Source: Nepenthes gracilis
Taxonomy: Eukaryota; Streptophyta; Magnoliopsida; Caryophyllales; Nepenthaceae
Length of the DNA stretch: 64,000 nt
Direction of reading: 5' to 3'
NCBI GenBank assembly: GCA_033239525.1
Contig: BSYO01000008.1
Location: forward strand, 14,058,830-14,122,829
Every line of letters starts with the position of its first letter. Within the stretch, counting starts at the first letter, position 1. The position numbers and the translations under genes are program-made. Of this stretch, positions 34,631 through 46,982 are shown one piece after another. Under the pieces are notes generated by a model that was not told the origin of the DNA, did no database searches, and worked only from the letters and a program-made list of their open reading frames with translations.

Positions 34631-37088
34631 TGTAATGTACCGATTTTTAAATATTGTAATTATGGGTAATTAAGGTAATAAAATCAAAATTAGGCTTAAT
34701 CTATGTGAAACAATTTAGCTTCGAAAGCAGTAGTAGGTCTTGGCAATGGGCGCTCGCTAGGCGCCTCGGGAGGTGCCGCAGGCGCCCAAAGCAGTAATGC
34801 AGCGCCTTCCGGGTGCTCAAGTGCCCAAGGTAGTCATTGATTTGTGAGAAAGCACACTTGTTGGGTACTAGTCAACACTCGAGCACCAACCAGCATTTTT
34901 AAAATCTAACGGCTCTTTTTCATGTCATTTTCACATGGGGAAAAGGAGAGAAAGGAGAGAGGAAACGGGAAGGAGAAAAAAGAGAGGAGAGATCGAGGCT
35001 TTTGACTTCGAATCTGATTTGAAACTAGTTGGAGAAGTAATAGATCAGACCAAAGTAAGTGCACTCATACCCTCATCTTTCATTTCTTTGTATTTTTGTT
35101 CAATTTTTTTGTATCCTTATTCCGATACCTAATTAAATTTTACATTTTGTGTTATCCATGACTTAACCATGCATATATGTTGATTTTATATTTTATTTCT
35201 TAGTTTTGAGCAGTTTTCGAACGTGGAACCCTAACCCCATAGGCCAAATGATTTTATCATTTATTTTGAGACTTTAACATAAATTGACTCTAAAATATGA
35301 TTACTTATACCTCAAACATGTTAATTTATCAATTGAGTGTCCGATTTGATAGTTTTATACGGTATTATATTCGTCGGAATCCTAACTCGCGCCCCTTTGA
35401 TTTTACCCAAATTAATTATAATTTATACATGATTTGGCTTTAGAATTTCATAACCCTAACTTTATAGACGCGGGTACTCCATATATTTGATAATTATGTA
35501 CATACATTTTATATATGTTAATTTTATGTATTCCAAAAATATTATCGGACGTGAATTGAGATATTTATCCGTATGTATGGTATATTTATTATCTTGTATA
35601 TTCTTCAAAAATTATGTTATATGCGTTTATAAATGGATTTATCGTCCGAAAGCTCTAAAGTCATGTTCGACCCACGGTGGTAAGAACTCCTATTTTTTTC
35701 ATGTTTTATAATGATCATGCATATAACTTAAATCATGTGAAAATTTATACCCATAAGAATTATGCAAATTATGAGAAGTATAAGAAGAAAATTTCATGAT
35801 ATGTTATATTTAATGAACCGTTCTTCCGAAGTGAGAATAATATCTTATGAATAAGTATGAAATTTTTTAAAAATAAATAATTAAGAATTTGGACCAAAGA
35901 TTTATATTTCAAATGGTAGTATTTTCTAATATACTTTAAGATATTACAGTGATAAATTAAGGAATGCTCCTGGACCACAGGAGATGCTCTAGTGGTATAT
36001 GTTATTTGGTCCTATATAATGGGTAAAAGATATATTGTCTACCATGGGACATTAAAGTTGAAATTCGTGGGTAGCATATCAATTATCTAGCCTTGTATAT
36101 TGATTGAAAAGTATACTGTCCGTCATGGGACGTTAAAGTTGAGATTCATGGTTAGCATATTTGTTATTTGACCCTGTATATTGAGTGAAAAGTATACCGT
36201 CTATCACGGGATATTAAATTTGAGATTTATGGGTAGCATATATGTTATCTGACTCTATATATCAAGTGACAGGTATACTGTCCGCCACGAGATGTTAAAG
36301 TTAAGATTCATGGGTAGTGCTTTAGAATATGTAGGTCCAAACACATTCCATTTCTCGATCGGTTATTCCATTAACTAGTACGGCCTACAGACCCTGATCT
36401 ACAAAGTAAATAAGTTTATACATGTTTTGAAATCTAAAGTAAGAATAACTAAAATGGGAAAGTTGAATGAATTTCGAAAATGTATTTATTCATATTTCAT
36501 GTTTATAAATCTTTATTATACTCTTATTCCTTCCCTTTGATATATTTTACGTATATTGCTCATTTTCTTTGATTATTGTATCCTATTGAGTATTTCGCTC
36601 ACCCTTACTACTTTTTCTTTTTTCAGATGAGTACGAGTCCATGTCCGATAAGGTGGGGTAGAGTATTAGAAGTCTGGCTAGACATGTAGATAATGAGGAT
36701 GATCTTATGGATCTAGATTTTATGATTTTGTTACGCGCGGAGCTTTTTTGTATATTATTTGATGGTTTTGTATATTAATGTATATATATGATGATGATGA
36801 TGATATACTTGTAGCATAGTTTTCACTGTAGTTGATTAATGTATGTGCTTTAACAGGTTATTTTGCTTTATTTAGGTACCTAGTGGCATTTTATCTAAGC
36901 CAACGTCATACCTGAAGTTATGACATTGGTGCCACGTATTTGTTGTGGCTATTTTCTTGGATCCTGTGATGTGATGTATGGTTATATATTATGTTGTACA
37001 TGAATTTTTATACAAGTTGTATCAGCTTGATGGTCATTTTACTGTCAAAACTCTGTCAGATTTCGGTTAGAAAAGTCAGTCTATCACA
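34631..37088 (+). repeat. 5' LTR of nested Gypsy element
   Basis: From TGTAATGTACCG to CTATCACA. It has a GC-rich GCGCTCGCTAGGCGCC-type block (34740-34870), a purine-rich leader (34936-35000), and a run of four 81-bp units (about 35990-36330). It also contains the motif TTTTTTCAGATGAGTACG at about 36620-36637 and an (ATG)n microsatellite at 36788-36803. It is related to the solo LTR at 6729-9217. Confidence 0.88.
35990..36330 (+). repeat. 81-bp tandem repeat, four units, in 5' LTR
   Basis: Units share AAAGTATAC-GTC, GGGACATTAAAGTTGAGATT and GGGTAGCATATCTGTTATCTG. The 3' LTR has the same four-unit array at about 41208-41530, so the copy number is stable between these LTRs. Confidence 0.88.
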
Positions 37089-39891
37089 GTTGGTAGTAGA
37101 GAATGAGATGTCTTATATTTGATCTGAATCTTATAGGGAAGTTTAAGTTAGAATAAGATAGATTGATTTAATAGACGAAGACATAGATGTAGGATGGTTA
37201 AGCTAGGTTGGATAATTGTAGTTATTCTAATTTTAATGACTTAAGTTAGAACTAAGTCAGAATCACTAGTTAAGTCTGATTGTCTAGTTACGAGTCCTAG
37301 TTAGTGTTTTAATCAAGTTAAGTTAGTTCCCTTAGGCCAGAATTGAGTTAGGATATGTTAGTTATGTTTGATCACCCAGTTTTTAGTGTCTTGGTTAATA
37401 TTCAAGCTAAGTTGTAATTTAACCCATATCATTCTTTTTTTCAAAAGGATGTCAGTAGCTGATCATGCTACCTAGACAGAGGTCTACAGGTGGAGCTGGT
37501 CAACCACATGATAGAGAAGCTAAGTATATGGATTTTCTTGGAAGGATGGCGAGACTTCAAAGTCTAGGACAATCTAGTCCGAACGAGAGTTTGAATGAGA
37601 ACAAGGAGAAAGAAAAATTGTAAAGAGTATACCTTGAGGATTAACTTAGGTTGATCTTAGTCCAAGAACTAAGAATGGGGGTACTTGAATGGCATGCCAA
37701 GTGAGACGAATGAGGTAGAATTAATGACTCGAGGTCAAGATAACTTGGGGTCAATTTTTGGTGTTAGTAAACCTAAGGATGTCGATTTTAAATCAATTTA
37801 ATAATGATAATGGAATGCTTAATTTTTTGGATGGCTCAAATCCCATATAAGTTGAAATATGGATCCTAAAAATTGAATTGGTGTTTATGGTGACCTAATG
37901 TTCAGGAGGAGATAAGGTAAGGTTTGCCTCATATAAATTAGAAGGCGAAGCCAACCATGAGTGGTTGTTGAGAAAAGAGTCATGGATTAGGAGGATAAAG
38001 TTATATCGTAGAATATCTTCATGAATGCTTTTATAGATAGATATTCTTCCCGATGAGTTTTAGGTGCATGTTTTAATTGTTGACAGTCGGCGTGCATGAT
38101 CAAAAATTATCCTTATCCATGGGTCAGACAGTGAAGAAATCTAGTGTCTTAGATCGAAATTTTTAGTAATGGCATGAGGTGTAGAGTGTTGTCTACTGTG
38201 ATAAAAGGTAGGATATTTAAATTTTGACATTTTCATATTGTGGATTTGAATCTATATCATCATTTGTGATTCCTAAGTCTATTCATTTATTTGAGAATTT
38301 AGGCTTTGTACTAATTGTATCAATGTTTATGACATTTTCTTGGATCCGTAGATATGATTAGTTGGGCTGAATTGATTTGTTATGTGTTATCAAGCTCTGG
38401 TCCAATTTTGGTGGTGATTTGATTGGTGAGTCACCATACTAGAATGAATTGGATTGATAAGGATATTATATCTTGTAATCGGATTGTGAAAAATTTGGAT
38501 ATGAGATAGAATTTGACAAGGTACTAGGAAATTATTATCGTTTTGCCTATAAGTCATTTAATAAGAATAAGTGTCAAGTTTATTTAGCAAATGAGATCAC
38601 ATCTGGGAGTCATCTTGTGCTCACTAAGAAGTTTTGGCTATATAAGTATTTAAGGACATCTTCTAAAGGAAAAGATTAGGTGGATTGATTTTTTGATCAG
38701 AAATTCGAGGTTGTGTCAGAATTTACATCGATTTTAAGGATTTCGTATGGAATCGAGAAGGTATTGGTTAGGTACCGCTATGGGATGCTTTAGGAAAATT
38801 GGGATGTCTTTTAAAAAACGTGAATATTATTGCTAATAATTTGATATCGAGAATATTCGGATTGGATATGTCTTTGATACTTCAAGGAGATATTGAAAGG
38901 TGAACTATGAGCAGGTCCTAATATCTAAGCAAATGGGGTACTTTGCTTGTGACTTTGGAAAAAAAATTATATTCAATGTATTGAAGTTATGAAATTATGA
39001 AATGAAAAATCATTGTGGTTTTGCTTTGAGGTTGTTAGAATGGCAAGGATTTTAAATATTTTGGTAATTATAGATTAGCTAATGAGGATAGTCCATTTAT
39101 TATAAATTCGGATGGTATGATCGGATTGATTAAGTTGGCTCATTAGTATGCCAGTAAGATAATAAGGTTGCCGAATATTTAGGTTTAAGGTTTTGGTAGT
39201 GACTTGAGGTTGGGCCAAAATTTTTTGGATAACTACTTCAATTGTGTTTCCTATGTTGGATATAACCAAAGATTATAGATTTTGCCTTAAACGTACTCGT
39301 CAACCTTGGTATTTTCTTGAAGCCATAGATGCTGTGTAGCCTAGGTGTCTAGTATGAATCATTGGATAAAAATCACAAGTTGATTTTTGTGTACAAATAA
39401 ATGATCAATCAGAGTAGCGCAATGGAGCACGTGGGCCCATGGCCCAAAAATTTTAGAATAAGATTGAGGATCCAAGTGAACAATTATTTTTGAGGCTTAG
39501 GATAAATCAAAGTAGAAGTTTATTAGTTTGGTTGAGGTTTTGATTTAAGTCAGAAAAATTGTCCATAAATTTGAGTTACATCCAATTTGGTGGATTATCA
39601 TGAAGTCTCCCTTGTATCGATGGTTGAAAAAATAAGTATGTGATCGAATTAAATCTTGCAAGAGATTAATGATTTCTCTTGTGATAAGGTTCCAACCTAG
39701 ATTTAAATAGGAAACATTAGGCATTGGGAAATAAGATAATTCATTTGGTTAAGGTTTTCTAGGAGAGATCTTTTCTTCATGGATGTGACATAGGATCGTA
39801 AAAAGGAATTCTGAAAGGATTTTTTTCCCGATTATTAAATTTTGAGATATATTAAATTTCGAGGATGAAATTTTTATAAGTGAGGGAGAGT
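37089..39891 (+). pseudogene. Gypsy gag (and possible protease) remnant
   Basis: Near 37455 the frame reads MLPRQRSTGGAGQ, then MDFLGRMARLQSLGQSS, a Gypsy gag N-terminus. Near 37920-37985, VRFASYKLEGEANHEWLL matches the conserved Retrotrans_gag core. Around 38240 an ISSFVIPKSIHLF segment may be what is left of the protease DSGA-type region; this is weak. From about 38400 to 39840 I see no reverse transcriptase, RNase H or integrase motif. AAGTGAGGGAGAG at about 39879-39890 is the polypurine tract. Frame disruptions are too many for any product. Confidence 0.65.
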
Positions 39892-42297
39892 TATAATGTA
39901 CCGATTTTTAAATATCATAATTACGGGTAATTAATATAATATAATCAAAATTTGATTTTGAAAGCGGTAGGAGGCCTTGGCAAGGGGCACTCGCCAGGCC
40001 CCTAAAGCAGCAATGCAGCGCCTGTCGAGCGCTCGAGTGCCGGGAGCATGCGCTATTTGCTAGAAGGCGCACCTGCTGGGCGCCGGTCGGCGCTCACTTG
40101 CCGGCCCCGTTAAAAAAACCCTACGGCTCTTTTCCGCGTCATTTTCACGCAGGGAAAGGGAGAGAGAGGAGAGAGTAAACACGAAGAAGAAGAGAGAGAG
40201 GAGAGATCGAGACTCTCGGGTTTGAATCCAACTTAGAGTTAGTTGGAGAAGGGATAGATCAAGTCGAAACAAATGCACCCATACCCTTTTCTTTCGTTTC
40301 TTTACACTTTTATTCCATTTTTTCAAGTATCCTTATTCCAATACCCGATAAAATTTACATTTTGTGTTACCCATGATTTGACCATGCATATATGTTGATT
40401 TCATACCCGATTTCTTAATTTTGATCGATTTTTAAACGTGGAACCCTACCCTGTGCCTCAAACAATTTTATCATTTATTTTGAAACTTTTGTATAAATTA
40501 GCTCTAGAATATGATTACTCATACCTTGAACATGTTAATTTATCAATTGGGTGTCCGATTTGATAATTTTGTGTGGTATTATGTTCGACGGAACCCTAAT
40601 CCACGCCCCCTTTGATTTTACCTGAATGAATTATAATTTATGTATGATTTGCCTTTAAAATTTTATAACCCTAGCTTTATGTATCCGAGTACTCTGTATA
40701 TTTGGTAATCATGCATATATATTTTATATATGTTAATTTTATGTATTTTAAAAATATTATTGGACGTGAATTAAAATATTTATCCGTATGTACAATATAT
40801 ATGTTATTTTGTATATACTCCAAAAATTATGTTGTATGCGTTTATAAAGGAATTTATCGTTTGAAAATGCTAAAGTCATGTTTAACTCACGGTAATATAA
40901 ACTCCTATTTTTTCCATATTTTATGATGATCATGCATATAACTTAAGTCATAAGAAGATTTAAACCCATAGAAATTATGCAAATTATGAGAAGTATAAGA
41001 AAACAATTCCATGATATGTTATGTTTGATGAATTGTTCTCCTTGGAGTGAGAATAATTTTTTATGAATAAGTATGAATTTTCTAAGAATAAGTAATTAAG
41101 AATTTGGATCAAGAATTTGTATTTCAGATGATAGTATTCTTTGACATGCCTTAGAGTATTATAGTGGTAGATCAAGAAATGCTCCTAGACCATGGGAGAT
41201 GCTCTGATGGTGTATGTTATTTGGCCTTGTATAATGGGTAAAAGGTATACCATCTACCACAGGACATTAAAATTGATATTCATGGATAGTATATCTATTA
41301 TCTATCCTTGTATATCAGGTGAAAGGTATACCGTCCACTACGGAATATTAAAGTTATGATTCGTGGATAGTATATTTGTTATTCGGCCTATATATCGGGT
41401 GAAAGGTATACCGTCTGCCATGAAATGTTAAAGTTAAGATTCGTAGGTAGTATATCTGTTATCTGGCTCTATATATCGGATGAAAGGTATACCGTCTACC
41501 ACAATATGTTAAAGTTGATGTTCGTAGGTAGCGCTTTAGAATGTATAGGTACAAACACATTTCATTCCTAAATCGGCTACTCTATTAGTTGGTGAGGCCT
41601 ACTGGCCCTGGTCCACAAAGTAAAGAAGTTTATACATGTTTTAAAATTTAAAGTAAGAATAAGTAAAATGGGAAGCTAAATGAATTCCGGAAATACATTT
41701 GTTTACTTTTCATGTTTATGCATCTTTATTATGCTCTTATTCCATCCCTTTAATTTATTTTATGATTATTACTTATTGTCCCTAATTATTGTACCTTGCT
41801 GAGCATTTTTCTCACCATTGCTGCTTTTCCTTTCTTTAGATGAATACATGCTTATATCCGATAAGGTGAGGTAGAGGATTAGAAGTCGGCTAGGCATGCA
41901 GACAAAGAGAATGATTTTATGGACCTAGATTTTATGATTTTGTTACTGGTGGAGCACTTTTGTATATTATTTGATGCTTTTGTATATTAATGTATGTATA
42001 TGATGATGATGATATATTTGTAATATAGTTTTTGCTATGGTTGATTGATGTATGTTCTTTCGCAGGTTGTTATGATTTATTTGGGTACCTAGTGGTATCT
42101 TATTTGAGCCGACGTTATACCCAAAATTGTGATATTGGTGCCACGTATTTGTTGTGACTATTTTCTTGAATCCTGTGATGTGATGTGTGGTTATATATTG
42201 TGCTGTATAAAAATTTTTGTACAGATTGTGTCAACTTGACGACCGTTTTACTATTAAAACTCCGTCGAATTCCAATCAGCAAAGTCGGTTCGTCACA
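39892..42297 (+). repeat. 3' LTR of nested Gypsy element
   Basis: From TATAATGTACCG (a TG-to-TA changed start) to CGTCACA. It is collinear with 34631-37088, including the GC-rich block (39960-40105), the purine-rich leader (40150-40215), the 81-bp repeats, the TTTAGATGAATAC motif and a short (ATG)n run near 42000. Confidence 0.88.
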
Positions 42298-45075
42298 TCT
42301 TTTATAAGAGAATGTTGTGTTTGCTAAGATTTAGAAGTTGTTCATGTTTTCTTTGATCATTGAAGAAGAAAAATCAAGGTAAGTGAAATTCCACTGTTCC
42401 TTTGCACTCTTAGTATTTCTTCTATATGGATTTGTTTCCACCAATTTATGTAACTTCTAATATATAAAGTGGATGTCTTGCATCCATTTTTGCATCCATT
42501 TTAACCCTAAGAAGAAAAGTTGACTAGATACATAAAAATGATGCCTTTGTGACTTATCTTCTATTTCATGTCTAAATATTGATTTTTTTGTCCTTTAGCA
42601 TGATAATTGATAACTTTTTCTCATTTTGTTAAGCATGGCATGCCATAATTTAATGCTTTTCTGAGTTGCTTTTAATCAATCCACCTTTATGAATTTGTAG
42701 GTCAAGGGTGGAAAAGAGAAATCCTTAATGAGTTAATATAAACATGCCTTAGGTTTAATGATGAAATGGGGAGTAGCCTTCTAACAGGTAGAAGGAAATG
42801 TGGTTGTGGCTTGATGTGAGCTTTTTGAATACAAGATAACAACTTTACATGTTTATATTTTAGTATGTGGTGGATCTCCATGTCTACTAGTGTGAATGAT
42901 AAAATAAGGGTGGAGCCTTCTCAATGATAGAAGGAAATGTTTGTTGTGGCTTGACATAGGCTTTTAAAAGCCAAGATAACAACTTAACATGCTTATATTT
43001 TAATATGTGATGGATCTCTATGTTTACTAATATGTGTGATAAAATAATGGAGTAAGTGGTAGAAGGAACATGCTTATGTTGGACATGGCTTATGCTTATA
43101 TAAGAAGCATGTTGGCTATGACTTGAACATATATGCTAGTAAGTTATTATGTTGTTCTACATGTCTATAAAGTACTATTATAAATATTTACGTGCATTCT
43201 AACAAATTGTATGGTTGTTGTTGGTAATTGTTAGAAAAAGGAACTAAAGCACCCTATGGCCGAGACCTTAGAGCCATGGAGGCATGGAAGGGCAATTTGA
43301 ACTTGTATATTAGTAAATTGGTTAGATATGTATTCTCTACACCGTAGCACTTAAATGTTGTGATGGAAATCGATAAGCCTTTGATAAACTCCATTACACT
43401 TAAATGTTGTGAAGGAAATCAATAAGCCTTTGATATTCTTAGAAACATAAGTGATAAAGTGTAGAAGAGTTGGCTCATGATGAACCTTAGGTTCGTTGTG
43501 GGCCTTAGTAAACTTGGTGGAGCAGCTACTTTGTTAAGTTATTCGTTGATCAAATTAGAACATCCAAGAAATTCAAATAATCAAGCCTTATAATATAAGG
43601 GGTCGGATGTGTAGGACTCATCTTTCCCTTAGTAGCCGAGAGCTAGGACAAGTATAAAAGGTGTGATGTTTTACCTAGTGTGAGTGAACCCTAGAGACCC
43701 CAAGGATGATCAAGGTAGTTAACCTTAAATTAAGCTTGTTAGAGTAGGAGTTGGTAATGTAGGAAACATTCATGATTAGTCTTCCCTTGGTTCAATGGAT
43801 GATCATGACCCTTAATATCCTACTCTTTGTTACTTTATTAATAGGTAGAAAAGATTACAAGAAGACACTATAGTTTTAAGAAGTGTGAAACCTACAAAGT
43901 CATAGTATAGCCTACAATCATTCAAATCCATGTTCCAGTGGATTGAGGTTAATAGTTTTCGAAGCGTTCTTATAGTCCCGTGAACAATGTGCATCAATAT
44001 AACAATGGATATCATGATGAGAAATGTTTGATTTGACATGATGGGATATATTCCCATGCCATGTGTTAGTGATGAGATGGGATGTGTTTTCATGCCATAT
44101 GTTGGTGACAAGACAGGATGTGCTCCAATGCCGTGCATTGGTAATGAGACGAAGTGTGTTCCCATACTATGTGTTGGCCATGAGACAAGACATTCCTATG
44201 TCACGTGTTGGTAATGAGATGGTAAGTGCTTCCATACCATGTGTTGGCAAGAGAGATGGGATGTATTCTCATGCCATGTGTTAGCAGAGCCATAGAGATC
44301 TTTGTGGTCGGATATCAAACTTGTAAGTATCAATTATCTCGTGTTTATTGCCCATTTGTCAACCATTAGTATGTAGTCATTGATTCATAATGACAAAATA
44401 AGATCTGCAAAGATTCATGAGACATCTTTTATTGTAGTGAGCACTATTATGATGGGTTTGGTAGAACCTAACTAATTGTTGATATTTGAATTCAATGGAA
44501 ACTAAGTTATATTTGTGGTCTTATGGGTTTGGTAGTATCTCTCAATATTTAATACTTGTATTGTCATAGTGTTTGGATTACTTGGTAGCATAAAATCTCA
44601 AATAGTGGTAATTAGTATCTTGGTATCAATGCTGCTTTTTTTTATTGATATTATTATCTAATATGAGTATAGCTCCTACATTTTTTATTATATCGCTTGC
44701 TAAGCACTTAGCTCACATTTGTATTTCCTGATTCTAGGTTAGTACAGGGCAGTAGAGTTAGCCAGAAATCTTGTACTTATTAAAGAGCACGCAGGTAGAT
44801 GATCTCGGAGTTTAGGTATCATTTTATGTTAAGTGTGGCAAGGTTTTATATTTGATAGTGGTATATTATTTATTTCAAGGCTACCACTCCCAATTTTTTG
44901 ATATATTTAGACTTTTGATTATTGTTATGTCGTGTTTTGAGGAGATGAATTTTTTGCATGAGATTTTATGATGAAATTGTATTTGTCATGTATCATTTAT
45001 GATGATTAGATATGACTTGAGGTTCAATGTGACTAGTCTGAGCAAGTTTGGCCATTCCGAGCTCAAGTCGCCATA
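42298..45075 (+). repeat. 3' LTR of outer Gypsy element, second part
   Basis: It continues the LTR interrupted at 34630. The portion from about 43440 aligns with the 5' LTR pieces (26990-27652 and 29920-31104) and ends GAGCTCAAGTCGCCATA at 45075. The portion 42298-43440 has no partner because the 5' LTR is truncated. Two imperfect copies of a block containing AAATGTTGTGAWGGAAATC-ATAAGCCTTTGATA lie at about 43350-43440. Confidence 0.8.
44041..44290 (+). repeat. 36-bp minisatellite, about 7 units, in the 3' LTR
   Basis: The same unit as at 29920-30379, with about half the copy number. Confidence 0.9.
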
Positions 45076-46850
45076 AGTATAATCTGAATGCCAAATCACT
45101 TCCAATTCATTAAACTTTTTATAAGTAAGCATATAATATTTAGTTACTTTTAAGTATATCATCACTTTTTTTTTTTCATCTTTGTAATGATCTATACCAT
45201 CGTAACATTGATATCTTCTAAGCTACTAACAATAAAACCAATATATATTCTAGAGCAAGTCTGCACATATATCATGATTTCTACAGTAGATGTATAAGAA
45301 GATCTTTCATCTGTTTACTTTCCAATTTATTTTACCACCATTGCTTAAAACTAAGTTTGTTACATTATTGGATTGGAGCAACACTAGCAGCACATATCTT
45401 CATCCCGAATTAGTCTAGAACTTTTTTAATATAGACTTTTTAAGACAATTCTAACACTTCATAAGACCTATCATGGAATATTTTTATTTATATCACATAA
45501 AATGTCTCACCATATCTTTCATTTCAAAAATTTATGAAAGAAAATTATTAATTTTACGTAACAATAAGAAATGACTAGTAGAGTGTAATATATTATCAAC
45601 ATAAAAAATTAAGAATATAAACTTTCTTCCACTAACCTTCCAATATTTATACCAATTAATGGTGATTTCTTATATTCTAAGGAAGAAATGGTATTATGAA
45701 ATTTAAAGTGTCATTGTTGAAAATTTTATTTAAGTCTATAGATTGACTTCTTTAATTTTCATATCAAGTAATCCTTTCCACCAAATTCATAATAATTGTC
45801 AACAAGTCCTTCCTAGAAATTAGAGAAAATGTTTATTTGTAATCAATACCTCGTCATTAAGTAAAATATTTAGCAATAAGTATAACTTTATATTATTCAA
45901 AACTACCCTTAGAGTCATATTTGATCTTAAAGATTCATCTGCAACCAATTGTTCTACATCGATAATTCAATTCATTAAGATCTTTGACTTTATTTTGGTC
46001 AATTGATTTTAACTCATCTTTATCGACATCAATTCATTTTAAAAAATCTCTGCATTCTATGACTTATCCAAATGAAACTAAATTATTAATAGTCCCTATG
46101 TCAAATTTTTATTCTTATAGATATAACACATAATTATCTAAAATAGCTAATCTCTTTTTCCTTTGAGATTTTTTTAGTATTATTTATTATGGTTGTTCTA
46201 CAATCAAATCAATAGTAACTTCATTATTGGGAGTTTGATTATCAATTTATTTTTTAATTACAGTAGGAATAATAGTATTCATAGGGGATATGGGTGAAGG
46301 AACTTGTACCATTCTTGAATTTTCATATTTTGTAGAACAACACTCCACTGTTATCATCATTTCCAATGAATTTGGCATTTCTTGTTTATGTAATCTTCAT
46401 ATTATTATTAGAATGGAAAAATCTATATCCTTTAAATTTCTCTAAATAAGTTATAAAGTGTTCACTAACCATTCTAAAATCTAATTTCTATTCATATAAA
46501 TAATTCATTTTAACATCCGTTGGACAACTCCAAACACGTAGTTATTATGTTTAGTTTTGTACTAGTCCACAACTCAAAAGTGTCAATGGAATTGACTTAA
46601 TAGGAACCCAATTTAAAATATAAACAACAATTTTAAATTCTTCCATTCATAAAATTTTGAGTAATATAGAATTACTTAATATACTTTTAACCATATCATT
46701 AGAGCATGATCACATTTTCCAGTAACAATCTTCTATTGTGGTATTCCTATCATAGTATATTAAGCATATATGTCACAATTTTCTAAGAGTATGGTAAATG
46801 GGTCAAGACACTATATTATTCCATTTTATCTATTATAATATTCATCACCC
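45076..46850 (-). pseudogene. Decayed Copia pol (integrase C-terminus to reverse transcriptase), left part
   Basis: Read right to left. The segment just left of 46850 continues the integrase frame that resumes beyond 63886. WIFKIKYDSKGSFE lies at about 45935-45890, and EGIDYK-like and FWWKGLL-like stretches follow. Further on is RKFIFLIFYVDNIL, the reverse transcriptase box, at about 45635-45589. Its second catalytic Asp is changed (YVDN). IFEMKDM follows. The family looks different from Copia A/B, closer to elements with the VSG-KFIFLVLYVDD signature. It is very AT-rich with many stops, which suggests an old copy. LTRs were not found. Confidence 0.75.
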
Positions 46851-46982
46851 AGGTATGCCAATGTTTTGGCTAGAGAGAGGCGCTCTGGCTTCTCTCTAGT
46901 TTTTCAAATTCGAACCCTATTCTTGCTGTTGCCTTCCCCACTCCTCCCATCCTTTCCCTCCTCCTTTGCCGGCGCCACCAGC

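Larger units (their letters stand above)
34631..42297 (+). mobile_element. Nested Gypsy element with 2.4-kb LTRs and a short decayed internal region
   Basis: Two direct LTRs (34631-37088 and 39892-42297) flank 2.8 kb of internal DNA. After the left LTR comes TTGGTAGTAGAGAATG, an eroded tRNA-iMet primer site. Before the right LTR comes the polypurine tract AGTGAGGGAGAG. These fix the plus orientation. The flanks TTTTT and TCTTT fit a 5-bp duplication with one mismatch. The internal part has gag and possible protease traces but no reverse transcriptase or integrase that I can recognise. The element is probably a deletion derivative. Confidence 0.88.
26950..45075 (+). mobile_element. Long-LTR Gypsy (chromovirus, Tekay/Del-like) element, 5'-truncated and twice invaded
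   Basis: Homologous LTR sequence lies at about 26950-31104 and up to 45075. Between them is a pol remnant (31105-33688) followed by a polypurine tract and a 3' LTR start at 33702. The 3' LTR sums to about 3.7 kb once the inserted Gypsy element (34631-42297) is removed. The 5' LTR keeps only the last 1.8-1.9 kb and is itself split by a solo LTR (27653-29919). Gag, most of protease and reverse transcriptase are missing. Integrase and a chromodomain-like C-terminus are recognisable. Confidence 0.8.

Noticed and set aside
38240..39840. Reverse transcriptase or integrase in the nested Gypsy element
   Set aside because: Scanning the three forward frames gave no conserved motif. The space is too short for a full pol, so none was annotated.
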